Counted from the first letter of the stretch, positions 33,910 to 43,008 are shown. The stretch: DNA of 64,000 nucleotides from Methylococcus capsulatus (GCF_036864975.1 NZ_CP104311.1:2086001-2150000), one strand, 5' to 3'. Program-made: numbers and translations. The notes: a model not told the origin generated them from the sequence alone.

Positions 33910-34920
33910 TCAGGTGCCGTCCGCTGCCGGGAGGTCTTTGGCGGCCTGGCGTTCCTCCCCGGATGGCAGCGGCGCCGCCGGTGTCGTGATCCAGGCCGCG
34001 ATGTCACGCCAGGGCCTCTCAGCCTGGAGGTCGCGCAACAGCAGGTGGTAACCCTGGCGGTAATAGGCGAAGCGGGTGCCGGCTGGAAGTTTGTCCAGCA
34101 GGATCATGAGCGGCGCTTTCGGAATGATCTCGTCGCGCTCACCATAGAGCACGAGGGTCGGAATCTTGAGTCCTGAGACACGTTCCTGGGCGGTGTCCAT
34201 CAGGTCTGCCAAGCCTTTTATCGCGTCGACCCGGGTGGCTTTGATGACGTTCGGATCCCGCCCCAGTCCGCGGAGCATCTCGATGTTGTCCGATGCCATC
34301 ACCCCCAGTCCTTCGCCGGTGATGCGCAACCAGGGGAGGGTATGCGAGCTCACAGCCAGCAACAAGCTTTGGTACCACGGCATGGTGTTGCGCGACCATA
34401 CCGCCGGCGCGGACAGGATCAGGCCATCGACGCGTGGCGGGCGGGCGGAGGTCATGGTGACGATGGCCACGGCGCCGCCCATGCTTTCCCCGAGCAGATA
34501 GACCGGCACGCCCGGATGTCGAACCCGGACCTGGCCGACGAAGGTTTTGAGATCCCCGGTATAGGCCTCGACTCCCGCCCAGAGGCCGCGCCCCGGCGCC
34601 AGCCCGAAGCCGCGTTGGTCGTAGGCGTAGCAGCCGATTCCCTGGGTCTTTAGATAACTGCCCAAAGGCTCGAAAGCTAGGCTGTAGTCGTTGAAGCCGT
34701 GGACGGCGACGATGACGGCTTTGGGCCGTGTTCCGGGCGGCAGCCAGTGCCGGACCGGCAGCACCGCGCCATCGGGGGCGATGAAATGGCCGGCGTACAG
34801 TCGCGGCGGCGCCACATTCGGGCCGGGATGGTTGACCACAGGGGTACAGGCCGCCTGTATCATGAGGAGTGTCAGGCAAAGTACGGCACGTCTGGGTGCG
34901 ATGACGACACGATGGTCCAT
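33910..34920 (-). CDS. Alpha/beta-hydrolase lipoprotein (monoacylglycerol-lipase-like)
   Basis: A 336-residue serine hydrolase carried on a lipoprotein signal (LCLTLLMIQAAC). The nucleophile motif is GESMGG, with the oxyanion strand VHGFNDYS upstream and DQRGFG as in monoglyceride lipases. The acid residue is probably in YGERDEIIP, and the histidine in GYHLLLRD. The likely substrates are acylglycerols or other lipid esters at the cell envelope. It is convergent with tex and only 10 bases separate the stops. Confidence 0.87.
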   Translation of the reverse strand: MDHRVVIAPRRAVLCLTLLMIQAACTPVVNHPGPNVAPPRLYAGHFIAPDGAVLPVRHWLPPGTRPKAVIVAVHGFNDYSLAFEPLGSYLKTQGIGCYAYDQRGFGLAPGRGLWAGVEAYTGDLKTFVGQVRVRHPGVPVYLLGESMGGAVAIVTMTSARPPRVDGLILSAPAVWSRNTMPWYQSLLLAVSSHTLPWLRITGEGLGVMASDNIEMLRGLGRDPNVIKATRVDAIKGLADLMDTAQERVSGLKIPTLVLYGERDEIIPKAPLMILLDKLPAGTRFAYYRQGYHLLLRDLQAERPWRDIAAWITTPAAPLPSGEERQAAKDLPAADGT

Positions 34921-35265
34921 AGCGGACGTGGCGGTGAGGAGACGAATGGGAAATTATACCGCCGGATGGCAAACCTTATGAGGCGAAAAAATCAACCAGG
35001 GACGAGCAGTCGAGTGAGAAGACGAGAGTGCAAGACTTGGGAGAGGAGAAGGTGGTCTTCGCGAAGAAGAAGTGTGTCGGTCCCCGGCGTACCCCAGAAA
35101 GGCAAAGCATTCGTTTGGTGAGTACACAAAATCCATGCCATTCATTCGACGCGCCGTGTCTTCGTGGATCGGCATCAGTCTTTCCGGTGGAACCGGGGTC
35201 GGGGCTGTGGCAATCGCCCCGGTTTGTGTGGGATATCACCTGATTTGCCGTCGCTGAGAGAGGCC
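34921..35265. other. 345-base spacer with an inverted repeat
   Basis: No gene was recognised; short frames on both strands do not look like proteins. AACCGGGG (35191-35198) and CCCCGGTT (35217-35224) form a perfect 8-bp stem about 40 bases before the spermidine-synthase-like gene. This could be an operator or leader hairpin for that gene. Confidence 0.35.
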
Positions 35266-36099
35266 ATGGTTGTTTCGACGACGTGCATGCCGTCCAGGAA
35301 GTTCGGGGGGGACCTCATCCACTTCGCGCGGGACGCTTACGGTTCGATCGAGGTGGTCGATACGTTCGGTGTACGGACCTTGCATTTCGGTACACCGGCG
35401 CGGCAAAGCGCCATGTGTCTACAGGAACCGGACCGGGTCGAGCTGCCTTATGTGCGGGCGATGCTGAGCGCCTTACTGTTCCATCCCCAGCCTTCCGACG
35501 TTCTGTTGCTCGGGCTCGGTGGCGGTTCGCTGGCGAAGGCATTGTTCCAGCACTTTCCGGCCTGTCAGATCGACGTGGTGGAGCGGCGCGGGGTGGTCGT
35601 CGAGATTGCCCACCGGTTCTTCGGACTGCCGTTGCACCCGCGGTTATCCGTCACGGTCGGTGACGCTGGGGAATTCGTCAAACAGGCGGGGAGGCTTGCC
35701 GCCTACGATCTCATTCTCGCTGATCTGTTCGACGGGGAGGGCATGGCCTCGCCGGTGGCGGAGGAGTCGTTCTATTTCGGCTGCGCGGGTATGCTACGGC
35801 CGGCCGGCGTGTTCGGCATCAATCTCTGGGGTTCGCAGACCGCAGCTTGCAACCGGGCTCTGGATATGATGAGAAAAGCCTTTGACGGGCCGGCATTCCG
35901 GCTGGCGGTTCCGGGGCGGGGTAACCTGATCGGGTTTTCGCTCGCCTCCGAACCGAAGCGGGCGGCCATGGATGCGATGGAACAACGGGCACGCCGGCTC
36001 GAGACGAGGCTGGGCATCGAATTCAGCCGTTTTCTATGGGCCTTGAAAGCTGCGGGCCGGGCGTTTCCCAAGTCGGAGTCCAGGACACGGGGCGGCTGA
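35266..36099 (+). CDS. Spermidine synthase-like methyltransferase-fold protein
   Basis: A 277-residue protein with the SpeE/spermine-synthase fold. The nucleotide-binding loop is LLLGLGGGSLAKALF, followed by QIDVVERRG (ribose acid), VGDAGEFV and DLILADLFD. The usual aspartates that hold the aminopropyl group and putrescine are not clearly kept, so it may be one of the many orphan SpeE homologues rather than a true spermidine synthase. The ATG at 35266 is preceded by GAGAGAGG. No speD was seen. Confidence 0.75.
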   Translation: MVVSTTCMPSRKFGGDLIHFARDAYGSIEVVDTFGVRTLHFGTPARQSAMCLQEPDRVELPYVRAMLSALLFHPQPSDVLLLGLGGGSLAKALFQHFPACQIDVVERRGVVVEIAHRFFGLPLHPRLSVTVGDAGEFVKQAGRLAAYDLILADLFDGEGMASPVAEESFYFGCAGMLRPAGVFGINLWGSQTAACNRALDMMRKAFDGPAFRLAVPGRGNLIGFSLASEPKRAAMDAMEQRARRLETRLGIEFSRFLWALKAAGRAFPKSESRTRGG

Positions 36100-36100
36100 C

Positions 36101-36418
36101 TCAGTCCATTGCCGCGCCGGCGAGGCGTAAGCCGTCTTCGTTGAAATCCAGGACGGTCAGCTCGCCCTCGGCATCGGTGATTTCCGCGCGCCTGAGTTTG
36201 CCATTCCGGTGATAGGCATAGCGGTGCTCCATCTCGACCTCGCCGTAAACCATCTTCTGCAGGCCGACCAGGCGGTCCTGGTCGTCGAAAAACCCTTGAA
36301 AATAGGTGTTTCTGTGGCTGAGCTGTTCCGGTTCGAGTTCGGTCGTCAACTTGAGAGGGAGGTTCACACCGCTGTAAGTCAGGAAGAACCGGCAGGTGGC
36401 GGCGATCGCTTCGGACAT
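36101..36418 (-). CDS. Small conserved-looking protein (DUF6156-like)
   Basis: A 105-residue soluble protein beginning MSEAIAATCRFFLTYSGV. The pattern CRFFLTYSGVNLPLKL, FQGFFDDQDRLVGLQK and VYGEVEMEHRYAYHRNGKL repeats a strand-turn-strand plan reminiscent of toxin-antitoxin-immunity or MORN-like beta proteins. I recall this start pattern from an uncharacterised protein family (DUF6156) but cannot confirm it. It is convergent with the spermidine-synthase-like gene (one base between stops). Confidence 0.6.
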   Translation of the reverse strand: MSEAIAATCRFFLTYSGVNLPLKLTTELEPEQLSHRNTYFQGFFDDQDRLVGLQKMVYGEVEMEHRYAYHRNGKLRRAEITDAEGELTVLDFNEDGLRLAGAAMD

Positions 36419-36713
36419 GGTTGCACCCAGGGCTTTATTCGTGGAGCGACGATGATGGCATAAGTGTGGGCTGGCGTGGAATGGCGGGAACTGCGTGAAA
36501 AGACTTGCTTGTTTCCGGGTTTTGACCTGCCGTATCCGGAGCGGAACCGGTTCGTAGTCCTCAAACCGTGCAAATCATGGGCTGGCTTTGTTGGCATCGG
36601 TCTTGCTAGATAGCTGGCGCATAACCTCACTTTTGGCCTGGCGGCAGAGTGTCTTTGAACTGAAGAACTGTCATGGATGCGCCACTTTCCGCCAGCTTTT
36701 TTTGTGGGTGCGT
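36419..36713. other. 295-base spacer, nothing recognised
   Basis: No gene is supported between the small protein and the end of uvrD, both on the minus strand. No strong terminator hairpin follows uvrD; a T-run at 36696-36702 on the plus strand has no matching stem for minus-strand termination. Confidence 0.3.
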
Positions 36714-38894
36714 TCAGATTGGTTCCAGGTTGGCGTAGGCCAGCATCAGCCATTTGGCGCCCACCTCCGCGAAATTGACATGGACCCGCGCCTGGGCTCC
36801 GTCGCCCTCTTGTTGCAAAATCACGCCCTCGCCGAACTTGCCGTGGCGGACCCGCTGGCCCAACCTGAATCCCCCGCGAGCGCCTGCGCCGGGCATGGCC
36901 GACGTATCGGCCGACTGCATCGCGGATGCGACAGGCCGGCTGACCCCGCCCTTCATCCGGACCTCTTCCAGACAGTCTGGCGGCAGTTCCCGCAGGAAAC
37001 GGGATCGCCGCGGATAGGTCTCCTTGCCGTAGAGCCGCCGGCACTCGGCGTGGGTGATATAGAGCTTGCGCCGCGCCCGGGTGATACCGACGTAGCAGAG
37101 GCGGCGTTCTTCTTCGAGGCGGGCGGGGTCTTCCAGCGACTGCAGGCTGGGAAACAAGCCTTCCTCCAGGCCGACCAGGAACACCAGGTTGAATTCCAGG
37201 CCCTTGGCCGCATGCAGGGTCATGAGCTGGACGCAGTCCTCGCAACTTTCGCCCTGGTTCTCGCCGGCCTCCAGCGCCGCGTGGGCGAGGAATTGGTCGA
37301 GGCCACCCAGTTCGGGATCGATCAGCGGATCCAGCTCGAACTGGCGGGCGGCGCCGACCAGTTCCTCCAGATTTTCCACCCGGGCTTCCGCCTGCTCGCC
37401 TTTCTCCTTACGGTAATGTTCCAGTAAGCCGGAGCTTTTGACCGCGAGCTCTACCTGTTCCCACAGCGCCCGCCCCTGGGCCGCGGCGGCCATGGTTTCG
37501 ACGAGATCCAGGAATCCGGCCAGGGCGCCTGCGGCCCGGGCGGGCAGCACGCCGTCGCCGATCAACTTCTCCGCGGCGGCCCACAACGACAGCTGCTCGA
37601 AGCGCGCCAGTTCGCGGACGAGGTCGAGGGTCTTGGCGCCGATGCCGCGGGTCGGAGTGTTGATGACCCGTTCGAAGCCGGGATCGTCGTGATGGTTGGC
37701 TATCAGCCGCAGGTAGGCGAGGGCGTCCTTGATCTCGGCGCGCTCGAAGAAACGCAGGCCGCCATAGACCCGGTAGGGGATGCCGAGGGCCAGCAGCTTT
37801 TCCTCGAACTGGCGCGACTGGGCGTTGGAACGGTACAGAATGGCCGCGTCGCTGCGCCTTCCGCCTTCCTCCACCCAGCGGCGGATCCGCTCGATCACGA
37901 AACAGGACTCGTCCTGCTCGTTGAAGGCGGCATAGACCGAGATCGGTTCCCCCCGGCCGCCTTCGGTCCACAGATTCTTGCCGAGCCGCCCCTCGTTCCG
38001 GGCGATCAGAGCATTGGCGGCGCTGAGGATGTTGCCGGTGGAGCGGTAGTTCTGCTCCAGGCGGATCATCCGGTGGCGCGGGTAGTCCCGCCGGAAACGG
38101 TGCAGGTTTTCGATCTTGGCGCCGCGCCAGCCGTAGATGGACTGGTCGTCATCGCCCACTACGCTGAGATTGTCGCGGTCCTGGGTCAATAACCGTAGCC
38201 AGGCGTACTGCACGCTGTTGGTGTCCTGGAATTCATCGACCAGCACGTGCTGGAAGCGTTCCTGATAGTGTGCGAGGGCGTCGGCGTTGTCGCGCAGGAA
38301 TTCGTGGGTGCGCAGCAGCAGCTCGGCGAAATCCACCAGGCCGGAACGCTGGCACAGTTCCTCATAGGCGAGATAGATCCGCCGCATCTGCTGTTCGAAC
38401 GGGTCGTAGGAGTCGGGCAGGTTCCTGGCCCGGCGGCCTTCATCCTTCTGGGTGTTGATGTACCACTGGATCTGGCGCGGCGGCCAGCGCGCCTCGTCCA
38501 GTTCCAGGGTTTTGAGCAGCCGGCGGATCAACCGGTACTGGTCGTCGGAATCGAGGATCTGGAAGCCCTCGGGCAGTCCGGCTTCGGGCGCATGGCGACG
38601 CAGGAAACGGTGCGCCAGGCCGTGGAAAGTGCCGACCCACAGGCCCTGAGTCGACAGCTCGAGCAGCGCTTCGATCCGCGCCTTCATCTCGTTCGCGGCC
38701 TTGTTGGTGAAAGTCACGGCGAGGATGGCATGCGGCGAGACGCCTTCGGCCCGAAGCAGCCAGGCGATGCGATGTACCAATACGCGGGTCTTGCCACTGC
38801 CTGCTCCGGCCAGCACCAGCAGCGAGCGGTCCGGTGCGGTGACGGCCTCACGCTGGGCTTCGTTCAGGGGAGCGATGATGTCGGTGATGTCCAT
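36714..38894 (-). CDS. uvrD: DNA helicase II (UvrD)
   Basis: A 726-residue superfamily 1A 3'-5' helicase for nucleotide excision and mismatch repair. Motifs in order: Q (LNEAQREAV), I (AGAGSGKT), Ia (TFTNKAANEM), II (LVDEFQDTN), III (VVGDDDQSIYGWRGA), IV (LEQNYRSTGNIL), V (LMTLHAAKGLEFN), VI (VGITRARRKLY). The C-terminal 45 residues (GQRVRHGKFGEGVIL) form the tudor-like domain that binds RNA polymerase in UvrD/PcrA. The ATG at 38894 (MDITDIIAPLN) matches the E. coli start; an in-frame ATG three codons upstream is an alternative. Confidence 0.95.
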   Translation of the reverse strand: MDITDIIAPLNEAQREAVTAPDRSLLVLAGAGSGKTRVLVHRIAWLLRAEGVSPHAILAVTFTNKAANEMKARIEALLELSTQGLWVGTFHGLAHRFLRRHAPEAGLPEGFQILDSDDQYRLIRRLLKTLELDEARWPPRQIQWYINTQKDEGRRARNLPDSYDPFEQQMRRIYLAYEELCQRSGLVDFAELLLRTHEFLRDNADALAHYQERFQHVLVDEFQDTNSVQYAWLRLLTQDRDNLSVVGDDDQSIYGWRGAKIENLHRFRRDYPRHRMIRLEQNYRSTGNILSAANALIARNEGRLGKNLWTEGGRGEPISVYAAFNEQDESCFVIERIRRWVEEGGRRSDAAILYRSNAQSRQFEEKLLALGIPYRVYGGLRFFERAEIKDALAYLRLIANHHDDPGFERVINTPTRGIGAKTLDLVRELARFEQLSLWAAAEKLIGDGVLPARAAGALAGFLDLVETMAAAAQGRALWEQVELAVKSSGLLEHYRKEKGEQAEARVENLEELVGAARQFELDPLIDPELGGLDQFLAHAALEAGENQGESCEDCVQLMTLHAAKGLEFNLVFLVGLEEGLFPSLQSLEDPARLEEERRLCYVGITRARRKLYITHAECRRLYGKETYPRRSRFLRELPPDCLEEVRMKGGVSRPVASAMQSADTSAMPGAGARGGFRLGQRVRHGKFGEGVILQQEGDGAQARVHVNFAEVGAKWLMLAYANLEPI

Positions 38895-39068
38895 GACGGG
38901 CATTTTACACCCGTCTTGCGCAATACCTGGGGAGCCTGCACAATCGAGAAGCTTTACCCCAGGGATATGGCCCAATGCGCCGTGCCCGTTTTCCTCGCCC
39001 GGCCCTCCCTCCGCAGAGGGCAAGGGTTTTCCCTTAAGCGACCGCACGTTCAAGAGGAGGTTATGACA

Positions 39069-39332
39069 ATGGCTTTTGATTATAAGAAAATGCTAAAGCG
39101 TGAGCTCAACGTCGGCCTGAAAGATCGCCAGTACCGCATGATAGGCGGCGCCGTAGCGCTGCTGCTTTCAGTGTTCCTCGGGAATATCTTCCTGCTGCTG
39201 ATCGGCATCGTCCTCGTGGCCACCGCACTCATGCGCTGGTGTCCGGTGTATTCCGGGCTCTCCAAGAGCACCGTCGATCCGAATGAACCGGCACCCGATA
39301 GCGGTTCCCATTCCGGCACCGAATCCCACTGA
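39069..39332 (+). CDS. DUF2892-type small membrane protein
   Basis: An 87-residue protein with two hydrophobic segments packed as a hairpin (MIGGAVALLLSVFLGNIFLLL and IGIVLVATALMRWCPVYSGL). The final part of that hairpin, RWCPVYSGL, is typical of DUF2892 inner-membrane proteins, which are sometimes fused to rhodanese domains. The start is ATG at 39069: GGAGG at 39056-39060 gives eight bases of spacing, against two for the ATG at 39063. No rhodanese gene is adjacent. Confidence 0.75.
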   Translation: MAFDYKKMLKRELNVGLKDRQYRMIGGAVALLLSVFLGNIFLLLIGIVLVATALMRWCPVYSGLSKSTVDPNEPAPDSGSHSGTESH

Positions 39333-39367
39333 TGGACAGCGGTCCTCCGGCGCAGGGATGCGCCCGG

Positions 39368-39799
39368 CTAGTCCTCGCGTCGGAACTGTCCTTCGAGGGT
39401 TCGGGCGCCGGAATCCGGTGAGTCCGGTGGCTGGAAATCCCGGAGCATGTGCTCGACGAGATAGGCCGCAATCAGCCGGCGCGATGCCGGCAGCAGCAGG
39501 ATAAGGCTCGCCCCGTCGGACAGGAAGCCGGGTATCAGAAGAAGAATGCCGGCAATCAGGATCAGACCGCCTTCGATCATGTCCTGTGCAGGGATACGCC
39601 CGGCTTCCAGGCTTTGCTGGATGCGAGCGAAGGTTTTCAGTCCCTGGGTTTGCATGAGATAGGTTCCGGCCAGTGCTGCCGAGCCGAGCAGCAGAAGGGT
39701 CGGCAGAAAACCGAGCACGCTGCCGACACGGATCAAGACGTAAATTTCTGCGATCGGCAGCAGCAGTAGCGCCAGGATGGCGAGTTTCAACGGATTCAT
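39368..39799 (-). CDS. fxsA: FxsA family membrane protein
   Basis: A 143-residue inner-membrane protein, homologous to FxsA, whose overproduction in E. coli counters F-exclusion of phage T7. The plan is typical: an N-terminal helix (LAILALLLLPIAEIYVLI), RVGSVLGFLPTLLLLGSAALAG, then a QTQGLKTFARIQQSLEAG amphipathic segment and ILIAGILLLIPGFLSD. It is divergent from cutA and dsbD, as in many gammaproteobacteria where these genes cluster. Confidence 0.92.
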   Translation of the reverse strand: MNPLKLAILALLLLPIAEIYVLIRVGSVLGFLPTLLLLGSAALAGTYLMQTQGLKTFARIQQSLEAGRIPAQDMIEGGLILIAGILLLIPGFLSDGASLILLLPASRRLIAAYLVEHMLRDFQPPDSPDSGARTLEGQFRRED

Positions 39800-39845
39800 C
39801 GATACGGGTTTCTGTAAACTTTAAACAACGGGCGCACTTTTTCCC

Positions 39846-40169
39846 ATGACATCGGTCTACTGTCTAGTCGTTTGCAGCTGTCCGGATGAGGAAACCGCCG
39901 GTGTTTTGGCGGAAGGGTTGGTCGAAGGGAGACTGGCGGCCTGCGTGAACATTGTCTCCGGGGTACGGTCGGTCTACCGGTGGCAGGGTGTTCTCGAGAA
40001 ATCGGCGGAATGTCTTCTGTTTGCCAAGACTCGGGCGTCCCGTCAGGTGGAACTGCAGACCTGGTTGAGGGCGCGGCATCCTTATGAACTTCCAGAAATC
40101 ATCGCGATCCCCATCCAAAGCGGATTGCCGGAATATCTCGAATGGGTCGGAACATGCGTGACGCCGTGA
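39846..40169 (+). CDS. cutA: CutA divalent-ion tolerance protein
   Basis: A 107-residue trimeric protein of the CutA1 family, historically linked to copper tolerance. Features: CSCPDEETAGVLAEGLVEGRLAACVNI near the start, VYRWQGVLEKSAECLLFAKT in the middle and the C-terminal HPYELPEIIAIPI with the conserved histidine. The ferredoxin-like fold and length are standard. It overlaps dsbD by 28 bases, as in E. coli where cutA precedes dsbD. Confidence 0.95.
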   Translation: MTSVYCLVVCSCPDEETAGVLAEGLVEGRLAACVNIVSGVRSVYRWQGVLEKSAECLLFAKTRASRQVELQTWLRARHPYELPEIIAIPIQSGLPEYLEWVGTCVTP

Positions 40170-42391
40170 GATGGATCGGCCTGCTCCTGGTTTTTGGGCT
40201 GGCCAGTGCGCCTGTGCTCGCCGTAGACGGCCGTGACCTCCTGTCGCCGGAGCGGGCGTTCCCGGTAACTGCTCGGCAGTCCGGCGCCGGCATGGTTTCG
40301 CTGGCGTGGGACATCGCCGACGGCTATTACCTCTACCGGAGCAAATTCAAGTTCGCATCGCGCACCCCAGGTGTCCGCCTCGGCGAGCCGGTCTTTCCGG
40401 CAGGCTACAAGAAGCAGGACGCATTTTTCGGCGAAGTCGAAACTTACCGGGGACATGTCGAGGTCCAGCTACCTCTCGTTGCGGAATCCGCACTGCCGGA
40501 GTCGCTGGAACTGGAGGTGACGGTGCAGGGCTGTGCCGATGCCGGTGTCTGCTTCCCACCGTACCAGCGGCGGATCGGGGTGACAACCGCTGCGATCGGC
40601 GGTGGTGGGGCGTTCACGCGGCTGGCCGGTGCGCTCCGGGGTATCGGCAGTGGGCCGGCGAACGGGGACTTGCTGCCGGCGGATCAAGCGTTCCGCTTTT
40701 TCGCCGAGGCGCCGACCGGCGACGTCCTCCGGCTGAGTTGGCAGATCGCGCCCGGTTATTACCTCTACCGCGAAAAATTCCGCATTGTCTTGCGCGATTC
40801 CGAGGGCGTCGCTCTGGGGGGCTATGCGTTCCCGCGCGGGGAGCCGAAGATCGACGAAGAGTTCGGCGCGGTGGAAATCTTCCATGGCGAGGTCGCCGTT
40901 GACATTCCCTTGGTCAGGACCGACAGCGGTCCTCGCACCCTCACCCTGGAGGCCGGCTTCCAAGGGTGCGCCGAGCGGGGCGTCTGCTACCCGCCGATGG
41001 CGAAGACGGTCGAGCTCGCCCTGCCGGCCGCTGCGGAAGGAAAAAGTGTCTCGGCGGTGGCCGGAGCGACCGTCATCACCGAGCAGGACCGCATTGCCGA
41101 CGGGCTCTGGCGCGGTTCGCTCTGGCTCAACATGCTGAGTTTCCTCGGTTTCGGCGTCCTGCTCGCCTTCACCCCCTGCATTTTCCCGATGATCCCGATT
41201 CTTTCCGGCGTCATCGTCGGCCACGGTCATGCCATCACCACGCGCCGGGCGTTTTCGCTGTCGCTGGCCTATGTGCTCGCCCATGCCTTGGCTTACACCG
41301 GCTTCGGAGTTCTGGCCGCCCTGTTCGGTGCTAACCTCCAGGCCACATTGCAGAACCCATGGGCGATCGGAGCTTTCAGCGGCCTGTTCGTGGTGCTGGC
41401 GCTATCCATGTTCGGCTTCTACCAGCTTCAGCTCCCGATCGCCCTGCAGTCGCGGATCGCGGCGCTCAGTTCGCGGCAACAGGCGGGCAGTCTGGCTGGC
41501 GCGGCCGTGATGGGACTGCTGTCGGCCGGCCTCGTGGGGCCTTGCGTGGCGGCACCGCTGGCGGGGGCGCTGATCTACATCGGCCGGAGCGGCGATGCGC
41601 TGCTGGGTGGGGTCGCCCTGTTTTCCCTTGGCCTGGGCATGGGACTGCCGCTGCTGGCAATCGGCACCTCGGCGGGCAAACTGCTGCCCAAGGCCGGCAT
41701 GTGGATGAATGCAGTCAAGTCGGTGTTCGGCGTGGCCATGCTGGCTGTGGCGGTATCGATGCTGGAGCGGATCGTCCCCCTGTCCCTCGCCATGCTGATG
41801 TGGGCGCTGCTGCTCATCGTGCCGGCCGTATACATGGGGGCGCTCGATGCCCTGCCCGCGGGGGCTTCGGGCTGGCGCAAGCTATGGAAAGGACTGGGTG
41901 TGGCGATGGCCGTCTACGGCGTGTTCATGCTGCTTGGAGTGGCGGCTGGCAGCCGCGATCCATTACAACCTTTGCGGGGGGTGGCCGCTCCCCCGGCTGC
42001 CGTCGCCGATGCCGGTCCCCCGCCTTTCTTGAGGGTGGCGAGCCTGGCGGAACTGGAGGCTCGTCTGGATGAGGCCGCTTCTGCCGGACGCTGGGCGATG
42101 CTCGATTTCTACGCCGATTGGTGTGTGTCGTGCAAGGAGATGGAGCGTCACACCTTCAGCGATCCTGCGGTCAAGGCGAAGCTGAAAGAGATGGTGCTGC
42201 TCAAGGCCGACATCACCGAAAACGGCGATGAGGACCAGGCATTGCTACGGCGCTTCGGTCTGGTCGGTCCGCCGGCGACGCTGTTTTTCGGTCCCGACCG
42301 GAGCGAGCGGAAACCTTTCCGGCTGGTGGGCTTTACCGAGTCGGAAAAGTTCGTCCATCACCTCGAGCGGCTGTTCGACGGTGTCCGATAG
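40142..42391 (+). CDS. dsbD: DsbD thiol:disulfide interchange protein with duplicated N-terminal domain
   Basis: A 749-residue inner-membrane reductant carrier that passes electrons from cytoplasmic thioredoxin to periplasmic thiol proteins. E. coli DsbD has about 565 residues; here the periplasmic N-domain is present twice, each with its redox pair: C131/C137 (QGCADAGVCFPP) and C276/C282 (QGCAERGVCYPP). The membrane core carries FTPCIFP and GLVGPCVAAP, and the C-terminal thioredoxin domain has CVSC in YADWCVSCKEM. A signal peptide opens the protein. The start is ATG 40142 or 40154. It overlaps cutA and the thioredoxin gene that follows. Confidence 0.95.
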   Translation: MGRNMRDAVRWIGLLLVFGLASAPVLAVDGRDLLSPERAFPVTARQSGAGMVSLAWDIADGYYLYRSKFKFASRTPGVRLGEPVFPAGYKKQDAFFGEVETYRGHVEVQLPLVAESALPESLELEVTVQGCADAGVCFPPYQRRIGVTTAAIGGGGAFTRLAGALRGIGSGPANGDLLPADQAFRFFAEAPTGDVLRLSWQIAPGYYLYREKFRIVLRDSEGVALGGYAFPRGEPKIDEEFGAVEIFHGEVAVDIPLVRTDSGPRTLTLEAGFQGCAERGVCYPPMAKTVELALPAAAEGKSVSAVAGATVITEQDRIADGLWRGSLWLNMLSFLGFGVLLAFTPCIFPMIPILSGVIVGHGHAITTRRAFSLSLAYVLAHALAYTGFGVLAALFGANLQATLQNPWAIGAFSGLFVVLALSMFGFYQLQLPIALQSRIAALSSRQQAGSLAGAAVMGLLSAGLVGPCVAAPLAGALIYIGRSGDALLGGVALFSLGLGMGLPLLAIGTSAGKLLPKAGMWMNAVKSVFGVAMLAVAVSMLERIVPLSLAMLMWALLLIVPAVYMGALDALPAGASGWRKLWKGLGVAMAVYGVFMLLGVAAGSRDPLQPLRGVAAPPAAVADAGPPPFLRVASLAELEARLDEAASAGRWAMLDFYADWCVSCKEMERHTFSDPAVKAKLKEMVLLKADITENGDEDQALLRRFGLVGPPATLFFGPDRSERKPFRLVGFTESEKFVHHLERLFDGVR

Positions 42392-42899
42392 GTTCGTGCT
42401 GGTTCTGGTCGCTGTGTTGGCCCTTCTGGCGGGGGCGCTGGCGCAGCGTTGGCTGTCGGTTGCAGCGCCCGACTGGCAGGGGCCGGAATCGGTGTTTCCC
42501 GACCTTTCCGGCCACCCCGTGCGTCTGTCCGATGAGCGTTCCGAAGTGCTGCTGCTGAATTTCTGGGCAAGCTGGTGCGAACCGTGCCGGGAGGAAATGC
42601 CGGTGCTGGACGACCTCCATGCGGAATTCGGGCCGCGCGGGCTCAAGGTCGTCGGTCTGGCGCTGGAGGACCGTGAGGCGGTTGCGGCGTTTTTGCGGCA
42701 GCTGCCGGTGGGCTATCGTATCCTGGTCGGTGAGCACGGTGGCGATACGTTGGCGGCGCACCTCGGGAATGCCGGCGGAGGCTTGCCCTTCAGCGTGGCT
42801 TTCGACGGCCGCGGGCGGGTGCTCGCGACTTTCCTGGGGCCCCAGACGAAGAACGGCTTTCTGGCCGCCATCGGGCCGCGGCTCATGTCGCCCCGATGA
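42381..42899 (+). CDS. TlpA/ResA-like membrane-anchored thioredoxin
   Basis: A 172-residue protein with an N-terminal membrane anchor (FVLVLVAVLALLAGALA) and a periplasmic thioredoxin domain of the AhpC/TSA-Redoxin type. The redox motif is WASWCEPC near residue 63, followed by EEMPVLDDLHAEFG. The cis-proline loop is GLPFSVAF. It probably receives electrons from DsbD, encoded just upstream, and may serve cytochrome c maturation or copper centre assembly, which matter in a methanotroph. The GTG at 42381 overlaps the dsbD end by 11 bases. Confidence 0.87.
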   Translation: MSDRFVLVLVAVLALLAGALAQRWLSVAAPDWQGPESVFPDLSGHPVRLSDERSEVLLLNFWASWCEPCREEMPVLDDLHAEFGPRGLKVVGLALEDREAVAAFLRQLPVGYRILVGEHGGDTLAAHLGNAGGGLPFSVAFDGRGRVLATFLGPQTKNGFLAAIGPRLMSPR

Positions 42900-43008
42900 T
42901 GCCGCCAACCGGCCTGTTGCTGCATTTGTGGACAAGATACTGTCATTTCGGCAGAATACCGCCGCCTGTTTGGGCGATTTCATCGATATTTAAGAGCTGG
43001 CACGCGCA

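Noticed and set aside
35164-35265. Upstream extension of the spermidine-synthase-like gene
   Set aside because: The extra 34 residues are not similar to the fold and the ATG at 35266 has a better ribosome site.
36379-37245. 288-codon minus-strand frame in a second frame over the 3' end of uvrD
   Set aside because: Same strand as uvrD but a different frame; Arg/Pro/Gly-rich shadow without motifs.
36588-39332. Several long plus-strand frames (36588-37427, 37689-38192, 38247 onward) opposite uvrD
   Set aside because: Antisense to all the uvrD helicase motifs. Only the part from 39069 is a real gene.
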